From assembly GCF_965229915.1 (NCBI RefSeq), contig NZ_CBDDJZ010000001.1:1364001-1428000 (forward strand): 64,000 nt of DNA, read 5' to 3'. A program made the translations under genes and the position numbers. Origin of the DNA: Marinoscillum sp965229915. GTDB taxonomy: Bacteria > Bacteroidota > Bacteroidia > Cytophagales > Cyclobacteriaceae. Below are positions 41,961-50,345 of this stretch, piece after piece (the first letter of the stretch is position 1; the number at the start of each line of letters is the position of its first letter). The notes beneath the pieces are model-generated. The model ran no database searches. It was not told the origin of the DNA and worked only from the letters and a program-made list of their open reading frames with translations.

Positions 41961-43826
41961 CTATGAAATTGGTAGACTAATGGAAAACTTGGTACCCTCA
42001 CCTTCTTTACTCGTCACCTTGATGTGGCCTTTGTGCTCTTCCACTATTCGGTAAGAAATAGCCAAACCCAAGCCAGTTCCTTCACCCACATCTTTGGTAG
42101 TAAAAAACGGGTCAAAAATCTTGGAGAGGTGTTTTTTGGAAATACCACTTCCGGTGTCTTTGAAAGCAATGACTACATGGTCTTTCTTCAGCCGAGAGGT
42201 TATTTTTATAGTTCCATTTCCATCTATCGCCTGCACGGCATTATTGAGCATATTCAAAAATACCTGGCTGAGTTGTTGAGAGTTGCAATTAATCTCCGGT
42301 ATTTCTCCCAGATCTACTTTCAATTCAATTCGATTTTTCAAATGATGCCGTATCAAGTTGATAGTAGTCCTTAAAGAGTCGTTGAGGTCACAAGGTTGTT
42401 TCTTGGAAGCGTCAGGAAGTGAAAATGCATTAAGGTCGCTCATAAGGTTTTTTACCCGAGCAGTGCCCTCGTCAACGCCATCCAGCAGTGATTCCAGCTC
42501 GTCAAAAATAACATTGATGTTTGCGGCGTGCTCATTCTCCTCGTTTTGTTCCTTCTTAAGCTCCTTCAGATAGTTGCGGAGTTCCTCTATATCCCGACGT
42601 ATCGGACTTACATTACCAGCCACATAGTTGATCGGATTGTTGATCTCATGTGCTAAGCCCGCGGTGAGTTGACCTAGTGAAGCCATCTTTTCCGACTCTA
42701 CCAATCGCATTTGGGCTGATTTAAGACGGTTTAGCGCATTTTTCAGTTCCTGGTTGGCTTCCAGCAACTTGAGTTCTGTCTCCTTCAAATGGTTGATGTC
42801 AAAATGAAAGCCCAGAACATATTCATCATCAAAAACCTTCATTTTCCGCTTGCTGAGAAACAGCCACCTCCCAGAGCCATCCTTGTTTTTGTGAAAGGAC
42901 TCTTGCTCGATGACTTCATCGTATTTGATGACTTCTCGATCCTCTTCCTCAAAACGAATCGCTTCTTTCTTGTCATAGTGGGTCTCCAGCACCGACTTAC
43001 CTACTACCTCGCCAGTACTCTTACCAAAAGTATCGGCCATTGCTTTGTTGACCAGGACATATCGGCTCTTCTTATCTCTAACAAAGATGAGGTTTGGCAG
43101 ACTGTCGATGATTTCCTGAAAAAACAACGTCTGTCGCTCCAGTTGACTGGTTCGGTCCTTGACCAACTCCTCCAGCTGGTCTTTGTAGCTCTCCAGCTCT
43201 TGCTCAGCACGCACACGTTCTGTCACATCAAAAATACTGCTGGTAAGACCTATTACCTGATTATTGGGATCCCGAACAGGATTGAATACCTGGGAAAAAT
43301 ACTTATCCTTTAAAAGGCTGGTGACTTGAAAATGCTCGCCCTGCAGCGCCTTGTCATAATTCTTAACCGCCCGTTCTGCCCAGTCTTTGGGCAATACTTC
43401 CAGTATATTCACTCCTACTTGCACATCTGCGTCAAACACTTCCTTCATCTCTTGCTTGTGCAATGAATTGAAGCCTGTATAGCGATAATCAGTATCGATG
43501 GAGTAAATACTTACGTATCCGGGATGCTCAATGAAAGAATTCAACCTCGCCGAATAGTCCCCAAGCTTTTGTTCTACATCTTCGGTGTTTCTATCATGCT
43601 GCCTAAGCAGGCGAGTAAGGTATCCTGCAGCAAAAAATGTAAATGGAATCGACAAAAAGAAGAGACCTCCCAGGACTATCTTGAGCCAAAAAAGCACCCG
43701 GCTGTCCTCTACACCAAACCAACCAGAATCCATCCCTACAAGCACTAGAAAAAATAACAAGAGTAGTATGGTGAGTTTGCCACCCATCAACCAAGCTACC
43801 CTAGTTATTTGTCTTTTGGCATTCAT
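41961..43826 (-). CDS. Membrane PAS-domain sensor histidine kinase
   Basis: A 621-residue kinase. It has two TM helices (about 12-32 and 45-68) with almost no periplasmic loop, a coiled coil, PAS domains at about 90-210 and 240-350, a second coiled coil, a HisKA domain with H box GQLTAGLAHEINNPINYVAG and an HATPase_c with FLNMLNNAVQAID, FKDTGSGI and GEGTGLGLAISYRI. The 'HEINNPI' H box is typical of kinases that lack a dedicated adjacent regulator, and none is adjacent here. Sensing is probably through the cytoplasmic PAS domains. Confidence 0.93.
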   Translation of the reverse strand: MNAKRQITRVAWLMGGKLTILLLLFFLVLVGMDSGWFGVEDSRVLFWLKIVLGGLFFLSIPFTFFAAGYLTRLLRQHDRNTEDVEQKLGDYSARLNSFIEHPGYVSIYSIDTDYRYTGFNSLHKQEMKEVFDADVQVGVNILEVLPKDWAERAVKNYDKALQGEHFQVTSLLKDKYFSQVFNPVRDPNNQVIGLTSSIFDVTERVRAEQELESYKDQLEELVKDRTSQLERQTLFFQEIIDSLPNLIFVRDKKSRYVLVNKAMADTFGKSTGEVVGKSVLETHYDKKEAIRFEEEDREVIKYDEVIEQESFHKNKDGSGRWLFLSKRKMKVFDDEYVLGFHFDINHLKETELKLLEANQELKNALNRLKSAQMRLVESEKMASLGQLTAGLAHEINNPINYVAGNVSPIRRDIEELRNYLKELKKEQNEENEHAANINVIFDELESLLDGVDEGTARVKNLMSDLNAFSLPDASKKQPCDLNDSLRTTINLIRHHLKNRIELKVDLGEIPEINCNSQQLSQVFLNMLNNAVQAIDGNGTIKITSRLKKDHVVIAFKDTGSGISKKHLSKIFDPFFTTKDVGEGTGLGLAISYRIVEEHKGHIKVTSKEGEGTKFSISLPIS

Positions 43827-43889
43827 AAAATCTGGGCTGAAAATAGCCAGAATTTAGAAATACCTAAAATAAAACGGAGCCAATCAGCA

Positions 43890-45551
43890 TTAATACAGCT
43901 CAGAGTAGTACTGATGGGCCATTCGGTGACTACCAAATTCTGGCAAGACATCTTTCATGCTTTTAAACACCAAATCCAACCACTTGTCCGCTTTCTGATA
44001 GTAGGTAGGCACTACTTTTTTCTCAAGAATAGCATATAAGCTTTCATAGTCGGCCTTATCATGCAGTTCTAAAGGTAACGAGGTATCGGCTGGTGGGATC
44101 ACATAGCAGTTCTTTCCATCCTTGGCAAACTCCGGTATCCAGCCATCATAAGTAGAAAGGTTTACCGATCCATTCATAGCAGCAGTCATACCACTAGTAC
44201 CTGATGCTTCGCGGGTGATTCGTGGGTTGTTCAGCCAAATATCAGAACCTAGCTTGAGCAATCTGGACAGCTCTAATTCATACCCTGTGAGCACAGCCAC
44301 ATTTTTGTGATTGAGGCTAAAACGATGCAGTCTGTTAAATACATCTATTGCCTCAAAGTCACGAGGATATGGTTTTCCGGCCCAGATCACCTGCACTGGT
44401 TGCTTGCTGTCTTCTAGCAGCTTTTCGAACCGTTCCACATCACTGAGTAGTAAATCAGCACGCTTGTAGCCAGCAAACCTTCGTGCCCAAACAACAGTAA
44501 GCACCTGTGGATCGAAGATCTTACCGGTCTGATCAGCAACCACTTTGAATAGATCAGACTTAAGCTCTGCCTTGCGCTTGGCAAAGGCTTTTTTATTTCC
44601 TTTTTCCATAGCCGTCAGCAGCGCCTTATCTTGCCAATAGGACTGATTTTGAGCATTGGTGATTGGAATGATATCACTAATCCCTTTGTAGCCTTTCCAC
44701 ATATCTTTAGACACCTTAGCGTGGATCTTAGACACCGCGTTGGATTTCTTTGCGTGCCGAAGAGCTGCAACGGTATAACTGAGCATGCCATTGTCTGTTT
44801 CAGCTTTAACCTCCTTTTCAGATAGATTTCGTGTGAAGAAACCCATACGATTGAGTAGATCACCAGCCCGTTCTTCGTTTCCGGCCTTTTCTGGAGTATG
44901 TGTGGTAAATACAAAGTTCTCCTTTTTCAGTCCTTTGTCTTTGAGGTAGTAAAAAGCCGGCAAGCCATGGCCTTCATTGAGGTGATACACATCCGCACCA
45001 CCTAGAGCTTCCACCACTTTTGCGCCACCTACACCAAGTACGATACTCTGACTGATACGCGTCAGCTCGTTTGCATCGTATAAGCGATCGGTGATTGTCT
45101 GAGAGAGGTGATCGTTTTCCGGCAAATCTGTGGATAGAAAATACATGGGTACCGTACCAAAAATCTCTGGTTTCAGGCAGTAAGCACGTACCTGTACGTT
45201 GGGATTGTCCACTACTCGCACAGAAACCTGGATCCCTGTATCCTCCAAAAATGAATAGCGCTTTTGCACAAAATGAGGAGCGAGCGTGCCGTCTTCATGT
45301 CTTCCCTGATCGTAGTAGCCATACTTCCATAGCATGCCAATACCGATCATGTTTTGCTTCAATTCATAGGCACTGCGCATGTGCGAACCCGCCAAAAAGC
45401 CAAGTCCTCCGGAGTAGGTTTTTAGGGCTTGATCAATCGCAAATTCCATACTGAAATAGGCGACTTTTTTACTATATTTTTTATCAGTGGTGTAGGGATG
45501 ATACCAACTAGAATACTGAGTCATTTCTTTAAATCTATTGATGGAAAGCAT
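43890..45551 (-). CDS. GT35 glycogen/alpha-glucan phosphorylase-like protein lacking the PLP lysine
   Basis: A 553-residue protein of the short alpha-glucan phosphorylase type: VAYFSMEFAI, TYSGGLGFLAGSH, VYHLNEGHG, FTTHTPEKAGNEE, VVWARRFAGYKRADLL, and near the C-terminus REASGTSGMTAAMNGSVN. In characterised GT35 enzymes the residue after this SGTxxM is the lysine that holds pyridoxal phosphate; here it is Thr456 (codon 44184-44186). The rest of the fold is intact, so it may be a glycosyltransferase with a changed mechanism or a regulatory protein; a canonical phosphorylase is doubtful. The start could also be nine codons on (MTQYSSWYHP). A LacI-type palindrome lies upstream (45616-45629). Confidence 0.85.
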   Translation of the reverse strand: MLSINRFKEMTQYSSWYHPYTTDKKYSKKVAYFSMEFAIDQALKTYSGGLGFLAGSHMRSAYELKQNMIGIGMLWKYGYYDQGRHEDGTLAPHFVQKRYSFLEDTGIQVSVRVVDNPNVQVRAYCLKPEIFGTVPMYFLSTDLPENDHLSQTITDRLYDANELTRISQSIVLGVGGAKVVEALGGADVYHLNEGHGLPAFYYLKDKGLKKENFVFTTHTPEKAGNEERAGDLLNRMGFFTRNLSEKEVKAETDNGMLSYTVAALRHAKKSNAVSKIHAKVSKDMWKGYKGISDIIPITNAQNQSYWQDKALLTAMEKGNKKAFAKRKAELKSDLFKVVADQTGKIFDPQVLTVVWARRFAGYKRADLLLSDVERFEKLLEDSKQPVQVIWAGKPYPRDFEAIDVFNRLHRFSLNHKNVAVLTGYELELSRLLKLGSDIWLNNPRITREASGTSGMTAAMNGSVNLSTYDGWIPEFAKDGKNCYVIPPADTSLPLELHDKADYESLYAILEKKVVPTYYQKADKWLDLVFKSMKDVLPEFGSHRMAHQYYSELY

Positions 45552-45615
45552 CGAAAATAGTGCTTAAAATCAAACATTTAGCATGACCCTGGAAGAATTT
45601 CCGCTCATCAGGAAT

Positions 45616-45629
45616 TGAAAACGTTTTCA
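45616..45629. promoter_or_regulatory. LacI/GalR-type operator palindrome
   Basis: TGAAAACGTTTTCA is a perfect 14-bp palindrome with a central CG, the symmetry of LacI/GalR-family operators. It lies 65 nt upstream of the glucan-phosphorylase-like start (45551) and 22 nt beyond the stop of the M14 gene, so it most likely controls the carbohydrate gene. The repressor is not in this window. Confidence 0.5.
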
Positions 45630-45650
45630 GTTAGAAAAAACTTCTACAAC

Positions 45651-46580
45651 TCAACTCCCCACATGAAACAACGCATCTCCTCGGTTGACTACTGGGTTGT
45701 TATTGATGGCGATGATGTGGCCCTCTAGCGGTGACTTGATCTGTACTTCATACGTGCCATAGGGATCGCATACTTTTCCGAGTACTTCTTTATGACTAAT
45801 AGCACTTCCATTTCGATGATACCCAAAGTGCAATCCGGCTGATTTTGCCCGCACCCATGAAGACTTCATGATTACTATTGGCTCTCTTTCTCTTTTTGGA
45901 GCTTCTGACCGCATCTTCAGGTGCTTCATTACTCGGAGCATTCCTTCTATTCCTTCATCTATGGCATTCTTCCTAAGTCTTAGGGACTCCCCTCCTTCAT
46001 AAACCAGTATTCGCTTGTCTAGCTTGAACGCTTCCTTTCGAAGTGATCTATCTCTGAAAGGAGAGTTAAGGATGAATTTGGTCCCAAAAGCTTGAGCAAG
46101 CTCCAGGTTTTCTGGATCGTCAGTTTTTACCCGGATCTGTGGTGAGTTATTGATGCGGGCACCACCAGTATGAAAATCGATCCCATAATCAATGTGCGGG
46201 ATAATTTCCTGCATGAGGAAGTATGCTACCTGGCTAGCCAATGAACCCGTTTTAGCTCCTGGAAAAGATCGATTGATGTCCTTGCCATCAGGCACATCCC
46301 TGGAGAAATTAATGAATCCGTAGATGTTCATAATGGGAATGCAAATCACTGAACCAATCTCTACCTTGTAGAGTTTCTCGCGTATAATCCGGCGCATAAT
46401 CTCTACTCCGTTGATCTCATCGCCATGCATGCCTGCCAGTAGAAGCAACGTGGGTCCTGACGCCTTGCTGCGATAAACAATCACGGGAATATCAATCGAA
46501 GTACCTGACGGAAGTCTTGCGATGTTCACATCAATTTTTTTGGTATCTCCCTTTTTTATTTCTTCACCGGCTATTTTCAT
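45651..46580 (-). CDS. Succinylglutamate desuccinylase/aspartoacylase-family (M14) hydrolase
   Basis: A 309-residue zinc hydrolase: LLLLAGMHGDEINGVE (zinc ligands His52 and Glu55), SVICIPIMNIYGF, and DYGIDFHTGG (third ligand His, about 147). The C-terminal third is a beta-barrel (IKSPLEGHIIAINN, RGDALFHVG). The family removes acyl or aminoacyl groups from amino acids; members often neighbour RimK-type ATP-grasp ligases and may process poly-glutamyl products. Here an ATP-grasp ligase operon on the same strand lies 1.8 kb away, separated by a plus-strand sigma module. Specific substrate unknown. Confidence 0.88.
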   Translation of the reverse strand: MKIAGEEIKKGDTKKIDVNIARLPSGTSIDIPVIVYRSKASGPTLLLLAGMHGDEINGVEIMRRIIREKLYKVEIGSVICIPIMNIYGFINFSRDVPDGKDINRSFPGAKTGSLASQVAYFLMQEIIPHIDYGIDFHTGGARINNSPQIRVKTDDPENLELAQAFGTKFILNSPFRDRSLRKEAFKLDKRILVYEGGESLRLRKNAIDEGIEGMLRVMKHLKMRSEAPKREREPIVIMKSSWVRAKSAGLHFGYHRNGSAISHKEVLGKVCDPYGTYEVQIKSPLEGHIIAINNNPVVNRGDALFHVGS

Positions 46581-46728
46581 GGTTTTTGATTTTCTCAGAA
46601 CGAGTGAATTTCAGCATTAAATAGCATTTAGAGAAAAAAATTAGCTGTGATTAAAAAATATTTCATTGTACGCCGCAGGATCTTTCCATAGTCTGCATCT
46701 AAAAGAGTAGAAACCAAAATTTAAGACA

Positions 46729-47178
46729 ATGAAAAAGATCACATTAATCATGGCGATGGTACTCATAGGAACTATCGCATTTGGCCAACAGCGCGGACCA
46801 AGAGCCAATCGTCCGGATAGACCACAGCAGGAGAATATGCGTGAAATGATGGCTACTCGTCTGAACTTATCGGATGCACAGCAGCAACAGATGGAAGATT
46901 TACGCATTGCCCATTTAAAGGTAACAGCTGATACCAAGAGTCAACTGGATATCAAAAGAGCAGAGTTAGAAGCTGCCATAAAAGGTGAAAAGTCAGTAGA
47001 TAAACTGATTACCGAAATCGGTAACTTGGAAAACAAACTTCTAGATGCCCGCATCAAGCACCGAATAGCCGTAAGAAATGTATTGGATGACAACCAAAAG
47101 GTGATTTTCGATCAAATGCGTCAAAATCATCGAGGTATGGGACAGGGCATGGGGCGTCCAGGAGGTCGAGGAAAATAA
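46729..47178 (+). CDS. Spy/CpxP-like periplasmic protein
   Basis: A 149-residue protein with a signal peptide (cleavage after IAFGQ) and a helical domain with the LTxxQ-like motif LNLSDAQQQQMEDL, followed by charged coiled-coil helices and a Met/Gly/Arg-rich tail (GMGQGMGRPGGRGK). Spy-family members are periplasmic chaperones or metal and envelope stress sensors. It lies 10 nt before the sigma gene, first of a four-gene run ending with a second member of the same fold. Confidence 0.88.
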   Translation: MKKITLIMAMVLIGTIAFGQQRGPRANRPDRPQQENMREMMATRLNLSDAQQQQMEDLRIAHLKVTADTKSQLDIKRAELEAAIKGEKSVDKLITEIGNLENKLLDARIKHRIAVRNVLDDNQKVIFDQMRQNHRGMGQGMGRPGGRGK

Positions 47179-47188
47179 TCGAACGTCT

Positions 47189-47701
47189 TTGAATAGCATT
47201 CAGGAAATCATCTCGGAATTCAAAAACAAGGTCTTCAACACCGCTCTTGGCATGGTCAAAAACTATCAGGACGCAGAAGACATTGGACAAGAAGTCTTTC
47301 TGGAAGTTTACCAGAAGATAGATCAATTTCGAGGTGATTCCTCCCTGAGCACCTGGATCTACAAGATTACAATCAACAAATGCTTGCAGTTCATTCGCTC
47401 CAAAAATGCTCTCAAAAGACAGGCGGAAACCACCTCCATTCGCGATCAGATGATGAACATCCCTGATTTTGAGCATCCGGGGTTGAGTCTGGAAAACAAA
47501 GAACTGGGAAGATTGCTCTTACGGGCAATAGAGCTATTGCCTGAGCCACAACGCGTGGCTTTTACCTTGCACAAAATAGAGCAGCTATCTCAGGAGGAAA
47601 TCGCGGCAATCATGGAGAAAAGTGTATCTTCCGTGGAGTCATTGATGCATCGCGCAAAGCAAAATTTAAGAAAACACTTAGAAGCGTACTATGAAAAATA
47701 A
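47189..47701 (+). CDS. ECF-type RNA polymerase sigma factor
   Basis: A 170-residue sigma factor: VFNTALGMVKNYQDAEDIGQ, VFLEVYQKIDQFRGDSSLST, WIYKITINKCLQFIR (sigma-2), and ELLPEPQRVAFTLHKIEQLS, QEEIAAIMEKSVSSVESLMH, RAKQNLRKHL (sigma-4). The start is TTG: no ATG or GTG is in frame upstream before the previous stop, and the next ATG would remove part of sigma-2. It overlaps the next gene, a one-helix protein, by 11 nt. The gene order resembles CnrH/CnrY/CnrX. Confidence 0.9.
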   Translation: MNSIQEIISEFKNKVFNTALGMVKNYQDAEDIGQEVFLEVYQKIDQFRGDSSLSTWIYKITINKCLQFIRSKNALKRQAETTSIRDQMMNIPDFEHPGLSLENKELGRLLLRAIELLPEPQRVAFTLHKIEQLSQEEIAAIMEKSVSSVESLMHRAKQNLRKHLEAYYEK

Positions 47702-47978
47702 GGAAGAACAAATCCACAAAACATTGCAAGCATTGGATGACTTTTCGCCAGTTAATGCTCCTTTGGGTTTTGAAGAACGAGCAATGGCCAAAATCAATCA
47801 AAGCAAAAAAGCTCAGTGGTATATAAGACTCGCTGTGGCAGCTCTTATTATTTTCAGCCTGGCAAATGTCTTCACTGTCATGCAGTTCTCATCTGCTACG
47901 GATCAAAGTAGCTATCTGGATGAAGCCTATTTCACTGAAAGCACCATATCTATCCTAAACTTATCGGAAAATGAATAG
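47691..47978 (+). CDS. Small single-TM protein, probable anti-sigma factor (CnrY-like position)
   Basis: A 95-residue protein with a cytoplasmic helical N-terminus (LQALDDFSPVNAPLGFEERA, then MAKI), one TM helix (about 43-65, LAVAALIIFSLANVF) and a periplasmic tail of about 30 acidic residues. The 'PxGFEERxMAKI' pattern is common in Bacteroidota membrane anti-sigma factors. It overlaps the sigma gene by 11 nt and the downstream sensor gene by 8 nt, so all three are translationally coupled. CnrY of Cupriavidus is similar in size and topology; sequence relationship is not claimed. Confidence 0.8.
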   Translation: MKNKEEQIHKTLQALDDFSPVNAPLGFEERAMAKINQSKKAQWYIRLAVAALIIFSLANVFTVMQFSSATDQSSYLDEAYFTESTISILNLSENE

Positions 47979-48459
47979 TAGTCAAAAATGGCTAATCGCC
48001 GCAGTGCTGGTCTTAATCGTTATCAATATTGCGCTGATGGTAGTGGTATGGCGCGGACACTCCCGCATGGCGGTTTCTCCTCCAATTCATGACCAGATGC
48101 GCAGACCAGAAATCACCGGACGCTCACTTATCCGTGACCTGGCGATGGATCGGGAACAAAGAGATCAGTTTCGAAGCATATTTGAGGCGCACAGACGAAC
48201 CATGGACTCTCTCAGTATGCAAATGCGTCAGGTCAAACACGATATCAACCAATCGATAGTCCTGGGAGACACCACCGATCTGGCCACGCGAAACTCCGAG
48301 CTCTTTGCCATCCAGCAAGAAATAGAACTGGAAACTCAGCAACTAACCAAAAGGCTTGCTGAAATAGCTACACCAGACCAGCGCGAAAAATTTTTAAAAT
48401 CAATGCAGGGAGCCTTGATCCGCAACCGACCAGGCAGAATGGGCAGACAAGGCCAATAG
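47971..48459 (+). CDS. Membrane-anchored periplasmic sensor, CnrX/ZraP-like
   Basis: A 162-residue protein with an N-terminal TM helix (LIAAVLVLIVINIALMVVV) and a periplasmic helical hairpin domain (LAMDREQRDQFRSIFEAHR, RQVKHDINQSIV, EIELETQQLTKRL), the fold of the heavy-metal sensor family (CnrX, ZraP, CpxP). Histidines at about 30, 41, 70 and 89 could bind metal; this is inference. Last gene of the sigma module; its last 60 nt overlap the 3' end of the convergent N-formylglutamate amidohydrolase gene. Confidence 0.83.
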   Translation: MNSSQKWLIAAVLVLIVINIALMVVVWRGHSRMAVSPPIHDQMRRPEITGRSLIRDLAMDREQRDQFRSIFEAHRRTMDSLSMQMRQVKHDINQSIVLGDTTDLATRNSELFAIQQEIELETQQLTKRLAEIATPDQREKFLKSMQGALIRNRPGRMGRQGQ

Positions 48460-49119
48460 GGTCTGGCAAATGTTCATCCGAAGCTGCCCCTGGTCAATGC
48501 GCTGTTGGCTAACCTCTAGCTCCACTCCCACATAGTCTTCTGTAAACTGCCTGCGCAGGTGTGTCGTGAATCCATCATCCACACCCAAGTAAGGTTCGTT
48601 GAACCGAACAACCGCACTACTTTCCGCCCTTAGCAAATCAAGCCAGGCACGACAAAATTGATACTCTGGTAAGCGCTCCGGATCAAATAACAATCCCACT
48701 TCTACCTCGCGATGTTCCCCGAAATAGATCTGAGTAAACGAATGGATGGACAAGTGAACAACGCGGCTCCCCGCTGCAATCAACTGGCGTATTTTGTCTT
48801 CCACTCCATCACGATAGGGTTTGTAATAAGTGTTGATCAAGTATGTCTTCACCTCCTCGCTCATGGAGCGTGTATAAGCAGAAAAGAGCTGTTCATGATG
48901 CAGTGACCGATTTACTTCGATCAACAGGCGAGTGTATTCGTAAGTAATTAATTCAGCATTCAAAATAGCACTAATCTCCTGAGCTAACCCCAATGCACCA
49001 GGGTCCCATCCCTGATGCGAAAAAAGTACCTCCTCTACTCCTTCGAAATACGCCTGATAAATATGAGGGACCTGATTCCCTGCATGCTCGCAAGTAATCA
49101 GGAAAACAGTTGATTTCAA
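48400..49119 (-). CDS. N-formylglutamate amidohydrolase-family enzyme (amidoligase operon, gene 4)
   Basis: A 239-residue protein of the FGase family: LITCEHAGNQVP (metal-binding start), RLLIEVNRSLHH, VVHLSIHSFTQIYFGEHREV, VGLLFDPERLPEY, VGVELEVSQQRID. Such enzymes cleave amide bonds of N-substituted glutamates. The start is TTG, overlapping the TGA of the upstream GCS2 gene (TTGA); a TGA five codons upstream in this frame excludes any earlier start. It is the last gene of the four-gene operon. Here it may trim or release a glutamyl product of the two ligases rather than act in histidine degradation, since no hut genes are near. Confidence 0.87.
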   Translation of the reverse strand: MKSTVFLITCEHAGNQVPHIYQAYFEGVEEVLFSHQGWDPGALGLAQEISAILNAELITYEYTRLLIEVNRSLHHEQLFSAYTRSMSEEVKTYLINTYYKPYRDGVEDKIRQLIAAGSRVVHLSIHSFTQIYFGEHREVEVGLLFDPERLPEYQFCRAWLDLLRAESSAVVRFNEPYLGVDDGFTTHLRRQFTEDYVGVELEVSQQRIDQGQLRMNICQTLLALSAHSAWSVADQGSLH

Positions 49120-50345
49120 CGCCTGAAGAGCTCATCGCTCTTTAATGAGTCAGCGATTGCTGCATACACAGCGTGCAACTTCTCTCGACTGTAATCCTCG
49201 TTGAGAGCTGTATAAATCCGCTCGGCCAATGTGCCAGCAGAAATCAATTGATGCAAGATAGGCTTCCAAGAAACAAGGGCTTGATTGTCGCCTAGCTTTT
49301 CCAAAACCATCTGCCAAAACTCCTGGCCAGTAACTGGAGCTGTTAAACCCCATGCGCTTAAGTAAGTCGGATCTGAGATAACATATTTTCCGGCTTGCTT
49401 GACGGTGCCTTTCAGCAATTGATGCAGCTCTTCCGTTTCAAAAGACTGCTGCACTTGAAATGACACCCATTTTTCCTTAACCAGCACCTTGACCAGCTCG
49501 GTAATCAATGCCACAATAGCCAGATCAGCGCTGGGGCATTCCTGTATGTCAATGATGCGAATTTCGATCGCCCCTCGGTCAAAACGGGCCATAGCTCCAC
49601 GCGAATTGAGCCAAACTGGTTTTAGAATGTTATCCGTATCGAATGGCTTTATAGCTGCCGATATCTTATCATAGACATGCTTTTGATAGGCATGTTTGGT
49701 GAAAAGTCTTTCCGGCACCACCTTGCCAGTTAAGACAGGTATCTTGGACTGATTTTTCTCATAATAGTACAGTCGCTTATCGTAGTACCCGGTAAACTTC
49801 CCATCCAGCACAGGGCTAGAAGCTGTCAAGGCAGGGATCATGGGCATCATAAACCGAATGGCTGTATGGAGCTTAGAAAACTCCTCATCGTCATAAAACG
49901 GTAAATTGATATGAGTGCTCTGAAGATTGGACCAACCGTGACCTTTGCAGCCAAAAATCCGGTCATAAGTATGATAGATTTCCTGACTTTCATGTTGCCA
50001 CAACTTTGTTTCCTTAGCTGGGTTCATCCATGGATGCGCCGCAGAAGATAGAAGCATAGCATTCTGATTAGCTAAGATTTCATTGACTTCTGCTATATCG
50101 GCATTGAATTTATCCCTCAAAGCCACCAAATCTCCCGTAGGTCCATTGGACTTCAGTTCCAATACGTGACTGACCAGCTCATTACTCCAAGCCGTGAGTC
50201 CTTTGTCCATCTCACCTTCTATTTCTCCATTGGCATTGGTCAGCGGCAGTTCAGCGATGGATTTAATAGCTAAAGTATCCCGATCCACAATCATGTATTC
50301 GAGTTCTACACCGTAGCCTTCGAATAAGTGTAAGCGCTTACTCAT
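49116..50345 (-). CDS. GCS2-family glutamate-cysteine-ligase-like amidoligase (operon gene 3)
   Basis: 409 residues from the ATG of MSKRLHLFEGYGVELEY (50345), whose A overlaps the TGA of the ATP-grasp gene (TGATG). GCS2 features: GVELEYMIVD (metal-binding Glu), LELKSNGPTGDL, LLSSAAHPWMNP, LQSTHINLPF, FDRGAIEIRIIDIQECPSADLA. GCS2 enzymes join the gamma-carboxyl of Glu to an amine, usually of Cys, using ATP. Its place between an ATP-grasp ligase and hydrolases suggests that the product is not free gamma-glutamylcysteine, but supply of gamma-Glu-Cys to EgtB is another possibility. Confidence 0.9.
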   Translation of the reverse strand: MSKRLHLFEGYGVELEYMIVDRDTLAIKSIAELPLTNANGEIEGEMDKGLTAWSNELVSHVLELKSNGPTGDLVALRDKFNADIAEVNEILANQNAMLLSSAAHPWMNPAKETKLWQHESQEIYHTYDRIFGCKGHGWSNLQSTHINLPFYDDEEFSKLHTAIRFMMPMIPALTASSPVLDGKFTGYYDKRLYYYEKNQSKIPVLTGKVVPERLFTKHAYQKHVYDKISAAIKPFDTDNILKPVWLNSRGAMARFDRGAIEIRIIDIQECPSADLAIVALITELVKVLVKEKWVSFQVQQSFETEELHQLLKGTVKQAGKYVISDPTYLSAWGLTAPVTGQEFWQMVLEKLGDNQALVSWKPILHQLISAGTLAERIYTALNEDYSREKLHAVYAAIADSLKSDELFRR

